Shown: positions 12,056 to 24,212 of the stretch, piece after piece
Layout of the letters: every line of letters begins with the position of its first letter
How positions within the stretch are numbered: position 1 is the first letter of the stretch
DNA from: Warburgia ugandensis
Taxonomy: Eukaryota > Streptophyta > Magnoliopsida > Canellales > Canellaceae
Length of the DNA stretch: 64,000 nt
Direction: 5' to 3'
Assembly (NCBI GenBank): GCA_035236585.1
Contig: CP141132.1
Location: forward strand, 44,271,880 to 44,335,879
Program-made: the position numbers and the translations under genes
The notes under the pieces: model-generated
The model's database searches: none
Told to the model about the DNA's origin: nothing
Seen by the model: only the letters and a program-made list of their open reading frames with translations

Positions 12056-14572
12056 ATAGGAACTTTTATAAATTTTCAATATCTCTATGTGTTTTTGTCT
12101 CCAAATGACTCATATTATATATGTTGGGGACCAATTCTTACCCATTCTAGAGTATATTTATCCATTAAGGAGACATAAATTCAAATTCAAATTGATAGCT
12201 AGCAAACTCTCTCAAGTTTAGTCTATCATTTAGGAATTTAGTGATTAATTCCTTTTGGAATAAATCCACATTTTTACCATTGAAAGCATAGCTACATACA
12301 GTTCATACATAGTCGATTCTTTTCAATCTAGAAATTGAAACCCATTTTGTTCTTTATTTAGTCAACTAAAGTATGAAATTAGTCTATTAATTCCTCAAGC
12401 AAGCATCTCATTCCAAACACTTAGTGGGCTCAATTTTCAAAATAATCAAATAAGTTTAGGAGAAATCATCCCATACTAGGATGAAATAGTGGACTCATTC
12501 TTAAAATAGTCTCCTATTTTTTGTACGTGAGTCTAAACATGAGTGAAATTTTCAATCCTTATTCCAGATTCACTTCTTCAAATAGTTGGCTAAAATCAAG
12601 ATCTTCAAGTCTTGGGAAGAATATACAAGATTAGTTAACCAAGTGTACGTGAATAGTTGACTCATTTTCAGAAGAATTTGTTCCTTTGCTTCTTTAATTC
12701 AGTCGACTTGGTTTTCATTTAATAGACATGATTTTCAAAATTACAGACTAGATCTGAATCTTCTTGCAATTAAGTCTCATTAGTCGTCTAAATTTCTAAA
12801 CTTAGCTGAGTAAAATTGTGAGACAATGACATTGTGATTGAAAACTTCGTCTTTTTGATTCTTATTTGTTTATAAACAAAGATACACATGCATACTTGAA
12901 AATTAGTTAGAAACTTGCAAAATTGATGTTTTGTTATCATCCACATAGGGAGGTTGGGTCAATATCTTAGATACAACATATATTCAAAATTCTGGTGTCT
13001 ACCACATAAGTATAAGATTCACATAGGCAGCTATCATAATCATACAGTTCTGGACGAGATTAAATCGACTCAGCTAACATTTGTGAAAATTTTGGGGAAA
13101 AAGCATTTTTGAAACTGCGTTTAAGCTTTAAAGAACACTTAAGTAGATTTGTACATAATATTTGAGAACTCGGCAAATTATTTTGTCAATTTCAGTTTTC
13201 TTAGGTAAAGTCATACTAATTTCTTGTGAAATGTGCTTTGGATTTGAAAAATATAAGAACTTTTAAATTGTTCCGGGAAAAAGTCGGGACATAAAAAAGT
13301 TAGGACTCTTTGGAAAATTTTTCAATTACTCAGAGAACTTTGTGACATGGCAACACTTATGTTCAGTAAGAAAAAATAGAATAAAGGCAGGCAAATTTTA
13401 TATGCAACTGTGGCTAGTGTGTTTTGGCCGAAACATCGTTGCTCGGGCTCGACTCAGACAGGACATACGTTAAAAATCTCATGCATCAACATGGTTCTAG
13501 ATTTCGGATTGTTCAATGTTTTTCTGCCATTGTATTCGAAATTCTAATCATCAAAAGGATACATTTTGAGTCATGACCTAGCTTAGATCAAGTCCACCAT
13601 ACGGATAGCTTGGACCATAAAAAATACGGGCCCTATTTGCACTCATGGCCATGGACAAATCTGGTATTTCCGGTAGATCGACCGTCATTATGGGAACTCT
13701 CATGTCATAACAAAGAGCTATTTGTTATGGACTTCGAATCAGGCTCTTTGATATTATTCTGGGTTTTTCTGGTTCATAGAATTTCACCTTGCAAAGACGA
13801 GAAAATCGTCACTGATTAGAAATTTTCTATCAACGGATTAACTTTTTCGAATAGTAATGTAAAATTTTGTACTGTCGAAAAGAAAAAAGATAACAAGAAG
13901 AAGACTTGTGCTTCATGCTCTGGCCTACTCTTGAAACTGCGGCTTTCACGAACCAGAAATGTTTCCTTCAACGACCAAGATCCAAATAGACTGCATCCTT
14001 TTCTTGTGGACCCACCATACCCAACCCTGGCCAAATGAAGCACTGAATGGCACCCTCTAACTACCGCATGAAGCTCTAAATGCCCCCGACTCTCTGTAGT
14101 CAGTAAGAGTCATTTGTCCTACACGCGCATGTAATGACCTCATACTCTTCCTCTCCTTCGCTATCATCACATGGACCAACCTGTATAAAAAGAACTGTCC
14201 AGCTAAAAAATATTCATGCAATCAATAATTCAAAACCCAAGCTCAGTAATTGAATACCATTTGTCTCTGCTGCTACATATTAAAAATGAACCAAGCAACG
14301 ACAAGATTTAAGTTCTTGTAGTCTAATTTTCTCTGAACCATTTGGTTACTTTAGGAGACTGTCAATCCACCAATATCTCTGAGTCTCAAAGGTCCATTGC
14401 CTTAAAGTCTGATTCCTTTACACTTAGGTCTTTGAGAGGTTGTGGAAGTGGTCTACACATTTTCACAAAAATATAATGCGCATGCCCTTACTCGTGCTCG
14501 GACTGCATGATTACACATGATCAACAAGAAAGTGATCATCCTAATCGTCAAGATGCTTATCCAAAATTCACT
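12056..14572. other. Unassigned intergenic DNA
   Basis: No protein family is recognisable. The stretch 13560-14300 is less AT-rich. It has a possible TATA box (tgtataaaaag, near 14183), but the ATG at 14286 opens only an 11-codon frame. The 69- and 75-codon frames at 13610 and 13816 show no known motif. It may be a decayed host promoter or gene edge. Confidence 0.4.
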
Positions 14573-14580
14573 TATAAATA
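14573..14580 (+). promoter_or_regulatory. TATA-like box before duplicated segment
   Basis: TATAAATA is followed by a pyrimidine-rich ctctctcc and then the duplicated block. The spacing would suit a plant pol II start near 14605, but no downstream coding exon is recognised. Confidence 0.3.
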
Positions 14581-14587
14581 CTCTCTC

Positions 14588-14929
14588 CTAGTGCTTCTTC
14601 CACTGGCGGTTGTTCATATGGGGAACTGGGTGTTGTTTCTTTCCTTGCAACATGCCACGTCCTATACTCTCTTTTGAATCCAGTCTTTCCTAATCCCTGA
14701 TATTAAGTGTGGTCTTACATCAATGATATCTCATCTTTTGAATCGGTAGGGGAGGGGGGGCTGTGGTTCTAGTGCTTCTTCCACTGGCGGTTGTTCACAT
14801 GGGGAACTGAGTGTTGATTCTTTCCTTGCAATATGCCACTTCCTATACTCTCTTTTGAATTCAGTCTTTCCTAATCCCTGATATTAAATGTGGTCTTACA
14901 GCAACGATATCTCATCTTTTGAATTGGTA
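14588..14929 (+). repeat. 181-bp tandem duplication (two copies)
   Basis: 14588-14748 and 14769-14929 align with about 12 substitutions and no long gap. Both begin ctagtgcttcttccactggc. A 20-base G-rich spacer (about 14749-14768) separates them. The unit is not seen in any element of the window, so it looks like host-derived sequence duplicated locally. Confidence 0.85.
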
Positions 14930-15360
14930 AATCCCTGATTGCACTTGTGACTTTGTTGTTTCTTTGCTTAGTTTTTGTCTTTGAGAATGTCAGTATATTA
15001 GCATGGGGAAACTGGTTATCTACGGGACATTAGATTGCTTTTGTCTTTCTTGTTGCCTCTGATTGGAAGTGAAGAAAGCCAGATGGTGAAAATTAAGAAC
15101 ATTGTTGGTGAAAATTAGTCGCTGGCTCTTTAGTTGAAGCCCAAGGTAATGCAAGTTTTTACTCTGTTTTCCAAGTCATTCTTATCAGCCACATGACAAA
15201 TCAAGGGACACAGGGGGCTAGTGAAATTGAGAAAACTCCACCTTAGAATATCATATGTAGCTCCAACAGCCACTGCTTACCATGTCCACAAGTATGGAGA
15301 GATGGTTGACTTTCATATCTCTGATTTTTTTTTTTTTCTATTGAGTTACAAGATTTCCAA
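14930..15360. other. Unassigned host-like sequence
   Basis: There are short frames only. An ATG context near 15083 runs into aag|gtaatgc near 15144, which could be a splice donor, but no protein match is recognised. The next feature begins abruptly as an Athila/Tat-like remnant. Confidence 0.3.
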
Positions 15361-15496
15361 CCATTCTTGCAAATCTCCAACACATGTCTACTCGAATCAT
15401 GTCCTACTCCTTTCTATGATTACAATGACCATTCCTGCAAATCTCCAACACATATCTACTCGAATCATGTCCTGCTCCTTTTTATGATTACGATGA
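15361..15496 (+). repeat. 68-bp tandem duplication at the left end of element A
   Basis: 15361-15428 and 15429-15496 repeat the same segment (start ccattc) with a few substitutions. The unit corresponds to the stretch encoding a YDYDDE-like acidic motif, which occurs once in element B (minus strand, near 23360). Confidence 0.8.
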
Positions 15497-16075
15497 TGAG
15501 ACATCCATTTATAAAGAGAATGAATTTTTAGACATTGAACTTATAGTGAACACTTCTCAAAGGCAAGATTGAGGAGAAACTCCTATGCTTCTTGTAACTC
15601 AATTTGAGCCTTACAGTGTAGAAGAAGTACCTAATTGGGACCTACAGACTTTATTTGATCAAACACTATATAACAATATAGGTTCACTTAAAATTTTACC
15701 TGTGTCTAAAGAATAGGAAAAAGAAGAGTCAATTAATATTTTGGATAAACATCAACCAACTTTAGGGTACACATTAGAAGTTAATAAGAATTTAAGCCCC
15801 ACCATTACTATGTTCCCATGATAATAAGAACAACCTTTTAGGGAAACACAAAGTCAGTTTAACCCCCAATTTTGGGAAAATGTAAGGGAGAAGGAGGAAA
15901 AACATGTGCTGATTGCAATGATTTGGTAAAAAAAGGGTAATTTATCTTGAATGGGTCCTACAAAATTCAAAATCACGGTGGTCTACTGTATCATATTGCT
16001 ATCACCACCAAACATTTCGAGGTGGAGGATGTATATTGACTATTGTGAAGTTCTAACATGGAGTGAGAAATTCCT
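15429..16075 (+). pseudogene. Athila/Tat gag-pol linker and reverse-transcriptase N-end remnant (A)
   Basis: Translated stretches resemble the segment that joins protease to reverse transcriptase in Athila elements. A YDYDDE acidic patch, EEVPNWDLQTLF, LGYTLEVNKNLSPTI (family form GWTLxDIKGISPSI) and FRETQSQFNPQFWENV (family form RETQRRLNP) appear in order. The matching stretch of element B is on the minus strand at 23179-23532. The remnant is broken by several changes and is not functional. In the family this segment is part of the gag-pol polyprotein acting in the virus-like particle. Confidence 0.7.
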
Positions 16076-17832
16076 TCATTGTTAGGGTTAAGATTAGGTT
16101 AATCATAGGGTTTAGAGTAGATTAGTTAGTTTAGTCTAGCTAAAGATATTAAACTTAGTACTCACTCCGAGGTAACCCAGGATTTTACAGTCTCATTGTT
16201 CTACATCGCTTATTTATCATATAAGTATCCCCTGTTTCAAAACATTGGGGACAATGTTTAATTCAGGTGGAGGATGTAGATATGCATGAGATTTTTGAGT
16301 TTTTCTTTATGTTTTTGTTAAATTTTTTTTTTTTGTTGAAAATTTCAAAGTTTTATAGATCAAAGTTCCTTTAATGTGATGAGAATTGGATTGTTTGAAG
16401 TTTAGTATTTCCACTACTTTAACGTCTTAATAGAATTGCATATGGTTAATTTTGCATTTTATTCATGTCTTAAAGTGTTTTATGAAAGTTAAATCTCAGA
16501 GCACATTTACCCACAATGCATTATTTAGACTAATAGATGGTTATGACTTAGAGACCTAGAAGAAAATTAGTGGAGACCTATACCTAAGTGAGTATTAGAG
16601 ATTATCAATTTTTTGAGGGTTATAAATAATTCCATATTTTCTTTAACATGCATTAATTTGATAGATCCCATTATTTTTATTTTTTTTAAAATGCTAAGAA
16701 CTAAAAGGAGTACTAACTTTTATTCCTAAACATTTATTGAAATAAATAGGCTTTAAGAAACATAGGAAATGATATAGGCCATCCTTGTTTTAGAATATAG
16801 ACATAAAGTTGACCCAGTATATTATACCACTAATTAAACCCTTTGAACCTCTCAGTAAGACTTTTCTCTTTAAAACCCCATTTACCTTAACCCCAAGAAA
16901 CCCCAGTAAGAATATCCATTACTTACCTTTCAAAAATGATAGAGAAAGAAGAAAAAGGACAAAAGTCAAAGAAGTGAAAATTATCAATAGTACAAAGAAT
17001 AAAGCCTTTTTGTGAAAGAAAATATAAAGAAAAGTAAAAAATCAAGAACAAGAACAAGAAAAATTAAGAAATGAAGAGAAAGGAAAAATAGAGAAATATT
17101 CACTTCGAGTACAACTATAAGAAAAGTTGTCCTACATTAATTGATGACCTCTGCTCAGATTTAAAATGTCGAATCCTTATACCCTTCTTTTTAGAACCCT
17201 ACCCAAGCCTACGTTTCATCCTATCTAAAGACCAATTGATCTTAGGTGGAACATAGCCTTGATGAGGATATAAATGAAAAGGAATTAAGGTGAACTAACC
17301 CTATTGATCTTAATAGTTGCATCCATTCTAAGGGTTCACAATGCTTTGTCTCTCTGTGCTTAAAAGAAATTATGTAAACCATCAGTCTTATTGGATTCTA
17401 TCACATAATGAGAGAATTTTGTTTGACCCCTTTATTTGAGAACTTATTTCTTAGTGTATACTAGTGAGAATTTAAGGTCAAGACATCTTTTTAATGGAGC
17501 AATGAACATATCTATTTAGAAGTCTTGACTTATGTAGCTTATACACACACTGCATTCCTAGATTAAGCTAAAATGAAATGGATTTGGTATATGGATAATT
17601 TATAGAATTTTTCATTCATATTTATTAAGTTGTGAAGCCTCGTAGAGTATTAATGGAAGAGAATTTTCTGAGATAAAATAAAGGACTTATAGCCCTATGG
17701 AATTTTGTGGGTGTTTTCACTGTAGACCCTCATGAGGCAAACTCATCGACTTCGAGTAACATAGGGGTTTAAGGGCTTATTGGATATACTAAATGCAATC
17801 ATGACTACTTATGAAAATGGTGTTTGGGGGTG
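16076..17832 (+). other. 3' untranslated region and polypurine tract of element A
   Basis: It is non-coding and collinear with the reverse complement of 20856-22560 in element B. It holds 'actcactccgaggtaaccca' near 16161, a relic of the family's post-integrase 'gggaggcaaccca' stretch; the small inverted repeat cattggggacaatg at 16243; and the polypurine tract tgtttgggggtg (17821-17832) next to the LTR. Confidence 0.7.
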
Positions 17833-18882
17833 TGACAAGTATTCAATTTTTTTTTTTTTTTTATAAAAGTACCCAATTAGTAGTTCACGTGTTATAAAAT
17901 ATAGCATTATTTCTAAGATTTTTCTAGAATTTTGTAACACATGCATTTTTGACCTAATGTTCAAAAGTTTGATATTTTGCAAGGCTAGAAGCTAATCCAA
18001 ATTAAATATATGAATGATCATATTTTTATAGGATTTAATTAGGAATTTTCACCTTTTGCAGAAGAAAAAGTTCAAATTGAAGGTATGTGACACATAAAAC
18101 CTAAGCCCAAAATTTCACCTTTTATGTGACAAGTAAAAGGTCAAATTAAAGCCCAATTGACATCATCCAAAGCTTAATCAAGGATCACAATCATCCAAAG
18201 GAAAGCTAGAAGGCAATTGGAGAAGCAAAAGTGACATGAAATGGACATAAGCCCAAGCCATGCATTTTCACCACCTTTGCATGGGAGCCACTCAAGACAC
18301 TTAGCCATGAAAAAGGGTGATAAGCCATATAAGCTACTTAAGCCTTAAAGCCAAGCATTGAAGCTACTTAAGCCACCAAGGAATGAACCATTAAAGTGAG
18401 TCATCAAGACAAGGAGGAGTGCCACATGATTGGAGCATCAATTCAAGCAACTTTTCTTATGTTAAAAGTGTAATTTTTAAGGGATTTTGAGAGATTAATG
18501 TAAAAGGTAAGATGATCAAGCATTAAGGGACCTATCAAGAGAGAAAACTCCACCTTCCTAATCCATTTCCTAACCCTAATCCACTTTTCATTCTAGGGTT
18601 CCATGTTTTGAACTCAAGGAGAAAGCCACCTTCTTAGAAGAGGACGTCCCCTTGCTTAGTTGGAAAAATTCAAGTGGTTTCCTGATTAGGAAACCCCTAA
18701 ATCTAAGTCCATTCAAAGTACATAAAACCCTAGGTTTTTCCTCCATCATTTCTTATTATTTTCTTCTTTTCCCCCTATTTTTCCATTGGACAATCACCAT
18801 CTAGTTAGGAGGGTGCAGAGCCACTTATCATCCAAGGAAAAAGATGCCTCCCCCTTTCTTAATTTGAAAACCAGCCAGCCCA

Positions 18883-18956
<74 letters not shown>

Positions 18957-20540
18957 GCCATCCTTATTACATCATCTCCACTTAACTTTCCTCCTTAAAA
19001 CTTCAAACCAACCCTAGATCTAGATCCTCCACCTCTTTCCTAGATTAAACAATCATCAAATTGGAAGCCAAAACATCTATATATACCTTAAGGATTCCAA
19101 TATTTTTTCTAAGTAGAGGTGGGTGAGACACCATGAAACTAGCTCTCCTTTGGTGCTTATTTGTTGCTGGACTTTAGGACTTCTTTTGTCCTGTTGTTCT
19201 TTTGGATTTCTAGTTATTCTGATTGTTATTTGCTCTCCAATTCAGGATAGTACTTTGCTTTCATTGTTTTATTTTCCTTGCCTTAGTTTTCCATTGTTTT
19301 GCTTTCTAGATTATACTCTTCTATCCACTTAGCATTCCCTTTCTTATTTACCTCAATTCCTTTAGTTCTTTCTATTTTATTTGCTCAAGATTTAAGTTAA
19401 CTCTTCTCTAGTATTGACAGCCAAGAGAAGATCTACTTTAGAACCTTGAATTCCTCCCTTGAAATTCATGTTTTTTTTCTTATGTTTGTCCTCAATTTTA
19501 GGTCCACTTTCCATAGTTAGTTCACCCATTTAGCCATATTTTTTTTCTTGAATTCCTTTCTGGCTTATCTTGGCATGTCATCATAATTTAAATTATAAGC
19601 ATTAGATTTCATTGTTAGTGTTATTTAGATAGGATTTTATGCTTAGGAACTAGGTACAATTTCCAGATTTTGAACATGTATAATGTGCCCAATTTTGGGT
19701 GTAATTTGGTGTTGATTTAATAAAATTCATTGAGATTTCTTGCTATAGAATGTTTCTTTCATCAAAATACTTTATATCTAGATTATTTCCTTACATAAAA
19801 TTTGTGATTTAAATTGCTTTCTCAGGCTTGAATTGTTTAATTTTCCTAAGTAGTTGAAATATGGGAATTTTCTCCCCTTAACTTTGTTCTTTTTTTTTTA
19901 GCCATCTAAACATTGTTTTTGCTTGAAGCTGTAGGAACCCATTTATATTTTTAGGTTTTTTATTAAGTTCATTGGTTAGGTTGTGTGTTATTTTGTGTTC
20001 CAAGCATCAAATCTGGACATCTTTGGACCCATGAACCATGCGCATGGAACATTGGGTTAATTTTCTTTGATTGTTGCTTAGTTTAGTTGCATAATCTATA
20101 AATGGAAGTTGTAAATTAGTTTTTTATGTCTTATTTTAGGTTTATAAAGTTTCATAATTTGATTTTAGAAATTTCTATTTTTAGAAAATTTCTAATTCTA
20201 GTTTAGAAACTTTCCTTTTTAGTAGTTTCCTTAAGTTAGTAGCTTAGTTTAATTCATGCTTGTTTTGCATGAGTTTATTTTATTAAATGCATGTTAGTTT
20301 CTAATTTCATTGCTTAGTTTTGTTTTGGAAGGTTTCCTTAATTTTAGTTTCTAATTTTATTCATATTTCCATTCTTGTTCCTAGTTAAATCACACTCTCC
20401 ATCTCTTTGACTGAAGTTAATTGATTTAAATAAGATCCATCCAATATACAATTCTACAAGATTCCTCATGGGATCAACCTTGCTTATGTGAAAATACTAC
20501 ATTGATTCATGCTCTTGTGAGTAATTTTAAAGCTACACCA
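17833..20540 (+). repeat. 3' LTR of element A, 2.7 kb
   Basis: Starts TGACAAGTATTC directly after the purine tract and ends ...aagctacacca, matching the 5' LTR end of element B (reverse complement of 25427-25440). It holds a CT microsatellite and many aagcca / cttaagcc short repeats (18250-18420). The frames at 18786 and 19123 are LTR and microsatellite sequence. Confidence 0.8.
18886..18954 (+). repeat. (CT)n microsatellite, about 69 bp
   Basis: Pure CT repeat inside LTR A. The matching position of LTR E1 holds a 125-bp GA run on the plus strand (57238-57362), while in LTR B (near 27100) it is not expanded. Confidence 0.95.
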
Positions 20541-20855
20541 GCTTACTTAAGTTTCCTAGTTAGACTAGCAAACCCCATGAATGGCTCCAAATCTCATCTC
20601 GAAAAATCTTGGTTGTTGGAGCATCATCTTGATTCCTACAAAAGTTCAAAAAAATCTAATTCAATTCTAAAAAAATATGATTATTTATATACTTACTTTA
20701 GATTAACCTCCGAACCTATAAAATATCAAACTTTTGAATTATTATATAAAAAATGCACGTGTTACAAGTTTCCCAAAAAAACTTAGAAATGACACTATTT
20801 TGTAATACATGGGAAACTAATTGGGTACTTTTTATACAAAATTAAACACTTATCA
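20541..20855 (-). repeat. 3' LTR start of element B
   Basis: Reads TGATAAGTGTTTAATTTT on the minus strand, next to purine tract ggttgggggta (20866-20856). It matches the 5' LTR start at 39585-39260 with roughly a fifth of bases different by eye. It is cut at 20540/20541, where the end of LTR A begins. Confidence 0.75.
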
Positions 20856-22570
20856 TACCCCCAACCAGCATTTTTCTAGTCTTAAGCAAACAAATGATTT
20901 CCATTTTTATAGGTACTCACAATTGCATTTAGCATATGCAACCAACCCTTACCTCTAGTGGACAAGTTAAGCCTCATGAGGGTTTTTAGGGAATATACTC
21001 ACAAAATTCTCAAATCATTTATGGAAGTCCTTTTCATTTGAGAAAATTTTCTTCTATTTAGATCATATTAAATTCCTAACTTTATTTTGTTAATAAAGAT
21101 GAACAAAAAGGTTCAAAATCCTACTCATATGATAAAGATATCCAGTTATTTCATTAAACATTAGAAGGTAAGTGTGCACTATAGAAAATATACATAATTT
21201 GCAGTTTCCAAATCAAACATAACTTAAATTGCCATTCAAATATAATCTTTGACTTCAATTCTCATAGGATGTACTTGTCACTCAAAAAATTCACTAATAA
21301 GTGGGTACAATTCTCTCATTAATAGTTGAGTAGAATGTTGTTCATAAAGTCCATAAGTCTCACATATTTCATGCAAAAGAATGATAACTTAGAAAGAATG
21401 ATAATGGCCTCATGAAAGGATATCGACTAACAAGAATGTTACACTCTACCATATTCCCTACTCATTCATAACCATATCCAAGCCACTCATAAGATTAAGC
21501 TGGACTTCTATTAGGATGAAACATAGGCTTAGGTCAGGGTTATCAAAGGAATGGGTATAATGGTAAACAATGGTCGTCTAGAAAATTTGTAAAGGTCTTT
21601 CATTAGTGTATTCACAACTTTTTCATTTTTCCATACAAGAGTGAACATTCTTCTTTTTCATTGTCTATATATATATATTTACTTAACTTTATATTTAGCC
21701 TTTTTGAATTTATACTTCTTTTTAACCTTTTTGATATTCATCTCTTGAATTGTATTGTTCATGTTCTTCAATCTTCTCTATACATTTCAAAACAAATAGG
21801 TAATGGATATATTATAGGAGTTTGATACAGGTAAAGGTTGGTTTGATTAACAATTAAAAGACTTATATTTTAAAGGCTCAAGGGTCTAACCAGTGTAAAA
21901 TAACATAGGGAAGGCTAAAGGCTCTGGGTTAAACAAGGATGACATCTATCATTTCCTAGGGCTCATATGACTTAAAAATGACATAAACTAAAGAGATATA
22001 TGGTATACTATTATGTGATTTCTCAATAGTTGACTGAGATGAAGAATAATGAGACCAACTACGAAATAATGTTCATTAAAGAAAATTTTAAATTTATGTA
22101 TAATCCTCAGAAAGGGAAGAATGGCTTTAAACTCACTTTGCTTATAAGTCTCCACATATCTTCTTTAGGATTTCTAAGTTATATTTTCTCTTCAACATAA
22201 AGTATATATATAGCTATTTTGTGCAATTAGTATTTTGAGTTTAATTTTTCATGAAACATTTTAAAAAAGGATAAAATGGTGAACTAATTTTATGCAACTC
22301 TATTAATAAGCTGAAGTTCAAAATATAGCTAAATATTTAAAAAATCTCACAAGGGAACTTATCAAATTTTATTTTATTTTTTTCACAAAAGTACAAGAAA
22401 ATTTTAGAAATCTCATGCATATCTACACCCTCAAATTGACTAAAAATTTTCCTCATTGCTTTGAAATATAGGATACCTATATGATGAATGGGTAATGCAG
22501 AGCACCGAGACTCTAAAACCCCTAGGTTGCCTCTCAGTGAGTGCTAAGTTTTGGTTCTTCGGCCAAACAT
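20856..22570 (-). other. 3' untranslated region and purine tract of element B
   Basis: Collinear with 16140-17832 of element A in inverse orientation and with 42608-44460 of C. No reading frame. It ends at the LTR with ggttgggggta on the minus strand. Confidence 0.7.
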
Positions 22571-23178
22571 ATCCTATAAGTACTTTAAGCTACCCTAATC
22601 CTAAACCTAATTAGTTATCCTAATTTTCCCTAACTCTAACAATGAAATGGGAATTTTTTTTATACCACTTCAAAATCTCATGGTAGTCTTTATATGTTCT
22701 TCACCTTGCAGTTTTTGGTGATGGTAATAATATGACATAGTAGATTATTGTGATTCTGAGTTTGGTGGGACCACATTGAAATTGATGATCCCCTATTTTT
22801 AGAATTTTATGCTAGTCAATATAATTCCACCACCTCAAACATGCTAACATAAAAGACCACCGTGAAGTTTGTTGGACCATGTTGAATTGAATGCTTCTCA
22901 TTTTTACCAATTTTGGGGATAATATTGACCATTGTACTTAATTCATATTTGTCCTCCTTCACCCTTACATTTTCTTGAAATTAAGGTATAAGTTGACTTT
23001 GCATCTCTCTAGAAGGTTGTTCTTGTATCACCAGAGTAGGGACATAGTTAAGCTTAAACCCTTAGTGTTTTTTAATGTGTACCATATAGTTGGTTGATGT
23101 AGCGCTAGTACATCAACTAACTCTTTTACTTCCTATTCCATTGGCACATGTAAGGCTTTAGATGGGCCTATATTACTA

Positions 23179-24212
23179 TTATGTTTGATTAAATAAGGTT
23201 TCTAGGTCCCAATTGAGTACTTCTTCTACACTACAAGGCTCAACTTGTTTCTTAAGCTTTGTAAGGGATTCTACTTGATCTTGCCATTGAGAATTGTCCA
23301 CTAAAGGCTCAGTTATTAAACATTCATTCTCTTCATTAATGGATGTCTCTTCATCATAATCATAAAAAGGAGTAGGACATGAATCAAGTAGATATGAGTT
23401 GGAAGTTTGCAAGGATGGTTGGGGACTTTGTGGCTCAAAATGATCATAGGCAATTGCCATCCCATTATCAGTATTAATGGTCAAGGATGGTGAAAAACTA
23501 TGTGGCTTAGAAGGATCATAAGGAAGTCCCATCCTGTGCCCATCCTATGCTCTTCCATTTAGCTTATTTGTTTCATTTCCTCAGTCCTTTTTATAAATTT
23601 AGTAATGTTTTTGTCAGTATTTTCTCATATTGGTTTAATTTTCTTTTTTCATTCATACTATTCAGCCATAAAGTTTTTTTGATCAAATCCAAGCAATTGT
23701 TGAGTCTCTTCACTAGATTGGATCTCTTCTAAAGACTATTCCTTGGGAAACAATTCACATAACGGGTATTGCTGTGCCATTGGGGTATTGAAAGAGGCAT
23801 GAATAGGTTGAATCCATGATGATTGTCTTTGATCTTCTAAATAGTTCTGATAGGGTGGATCAGAGTGAGACCATGATGGTTCTTCCTGATATTGGTAATC
23901 CTAAGACCATGAATGTTCATGACACTTGGCCCATTCATTATAATTTTGATAATTTATCTTAGGTAGTAGTTATTATTAGGGTGTTTGAATGTAGTAGGTG
24001 TATCCATTGACTATTGATAATAACCATTGTAGTTGGAACTTGATGGCCTTGAAGTGGGCTATTGAAGTTCAGAATAAGTGTATGAATTTTTGTATTAAGG
24101 TTTTTGATATAACTTAGTATTTTACATTGAAGGAAATAACCTATTCACATAATGTAATGGATTAGGAATAAAATTGTACGACAATGGTTTACTATCCCCT
24201 TCTTGATAGGCC
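23179..24212 (-). pseudogene. gag and gag-pol linker remnants of element B
   Basis: The open stretch 23532-23179 (117 residues) carries SYLLDSCPTPFYDYDEE and VEEVLNWDLETLFNQT, the same segment as in element A. Upstream, 24212 to about 23740 gives gag-like text beginning MAYQEGD and later SWSHSDPPYQNYLEDQRQ, which resembles the Ser/Trp/Gln-rich gag tail of Athila relatives. No zinc knuckle is recognisable. The remnant is broken in several places. No function is expected. Confidence 0.6.

Larger units (their letters stand above)
15361..20540 (+). mobile_element. Athila/Tat-like non-autonomous element A, 3' part
   Basis: This is a fossil of a Ty3/gypsy element of the Athila/Tat group. Parts in order: gag-pol linker and the very start of reverse transcriptase (15361 to about 16075); 3' untranslated region with cattggggacaatg at 16243; purine tract tgtttgggggtg at 17821; 3' LTR at 17833-20540. 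The 5' LTR, primer site and gag start are absent, and most of pol is lacking, as in its relatives B and C. It has many breaks. The right end abuts the LTR of the oppositely oriented element B. Confidence 0.75.

Noticed and set aside
14286-14318. ATG after a TATA-like sequence, possible host gene start
   Set aside because: The frame stops after 11 codons and no splice signal or protein similarity is visible.
15221-15487. 88-residue frame possibly marking a host exon
   Set aside because: Its second half already lies in the element A remnant; no domain recognised.
18786-19332. Short hydrophobic frames that might suggest small membrane proteins
   Set aside because: Located inside LTR A; not kept in LTRs B and E1.
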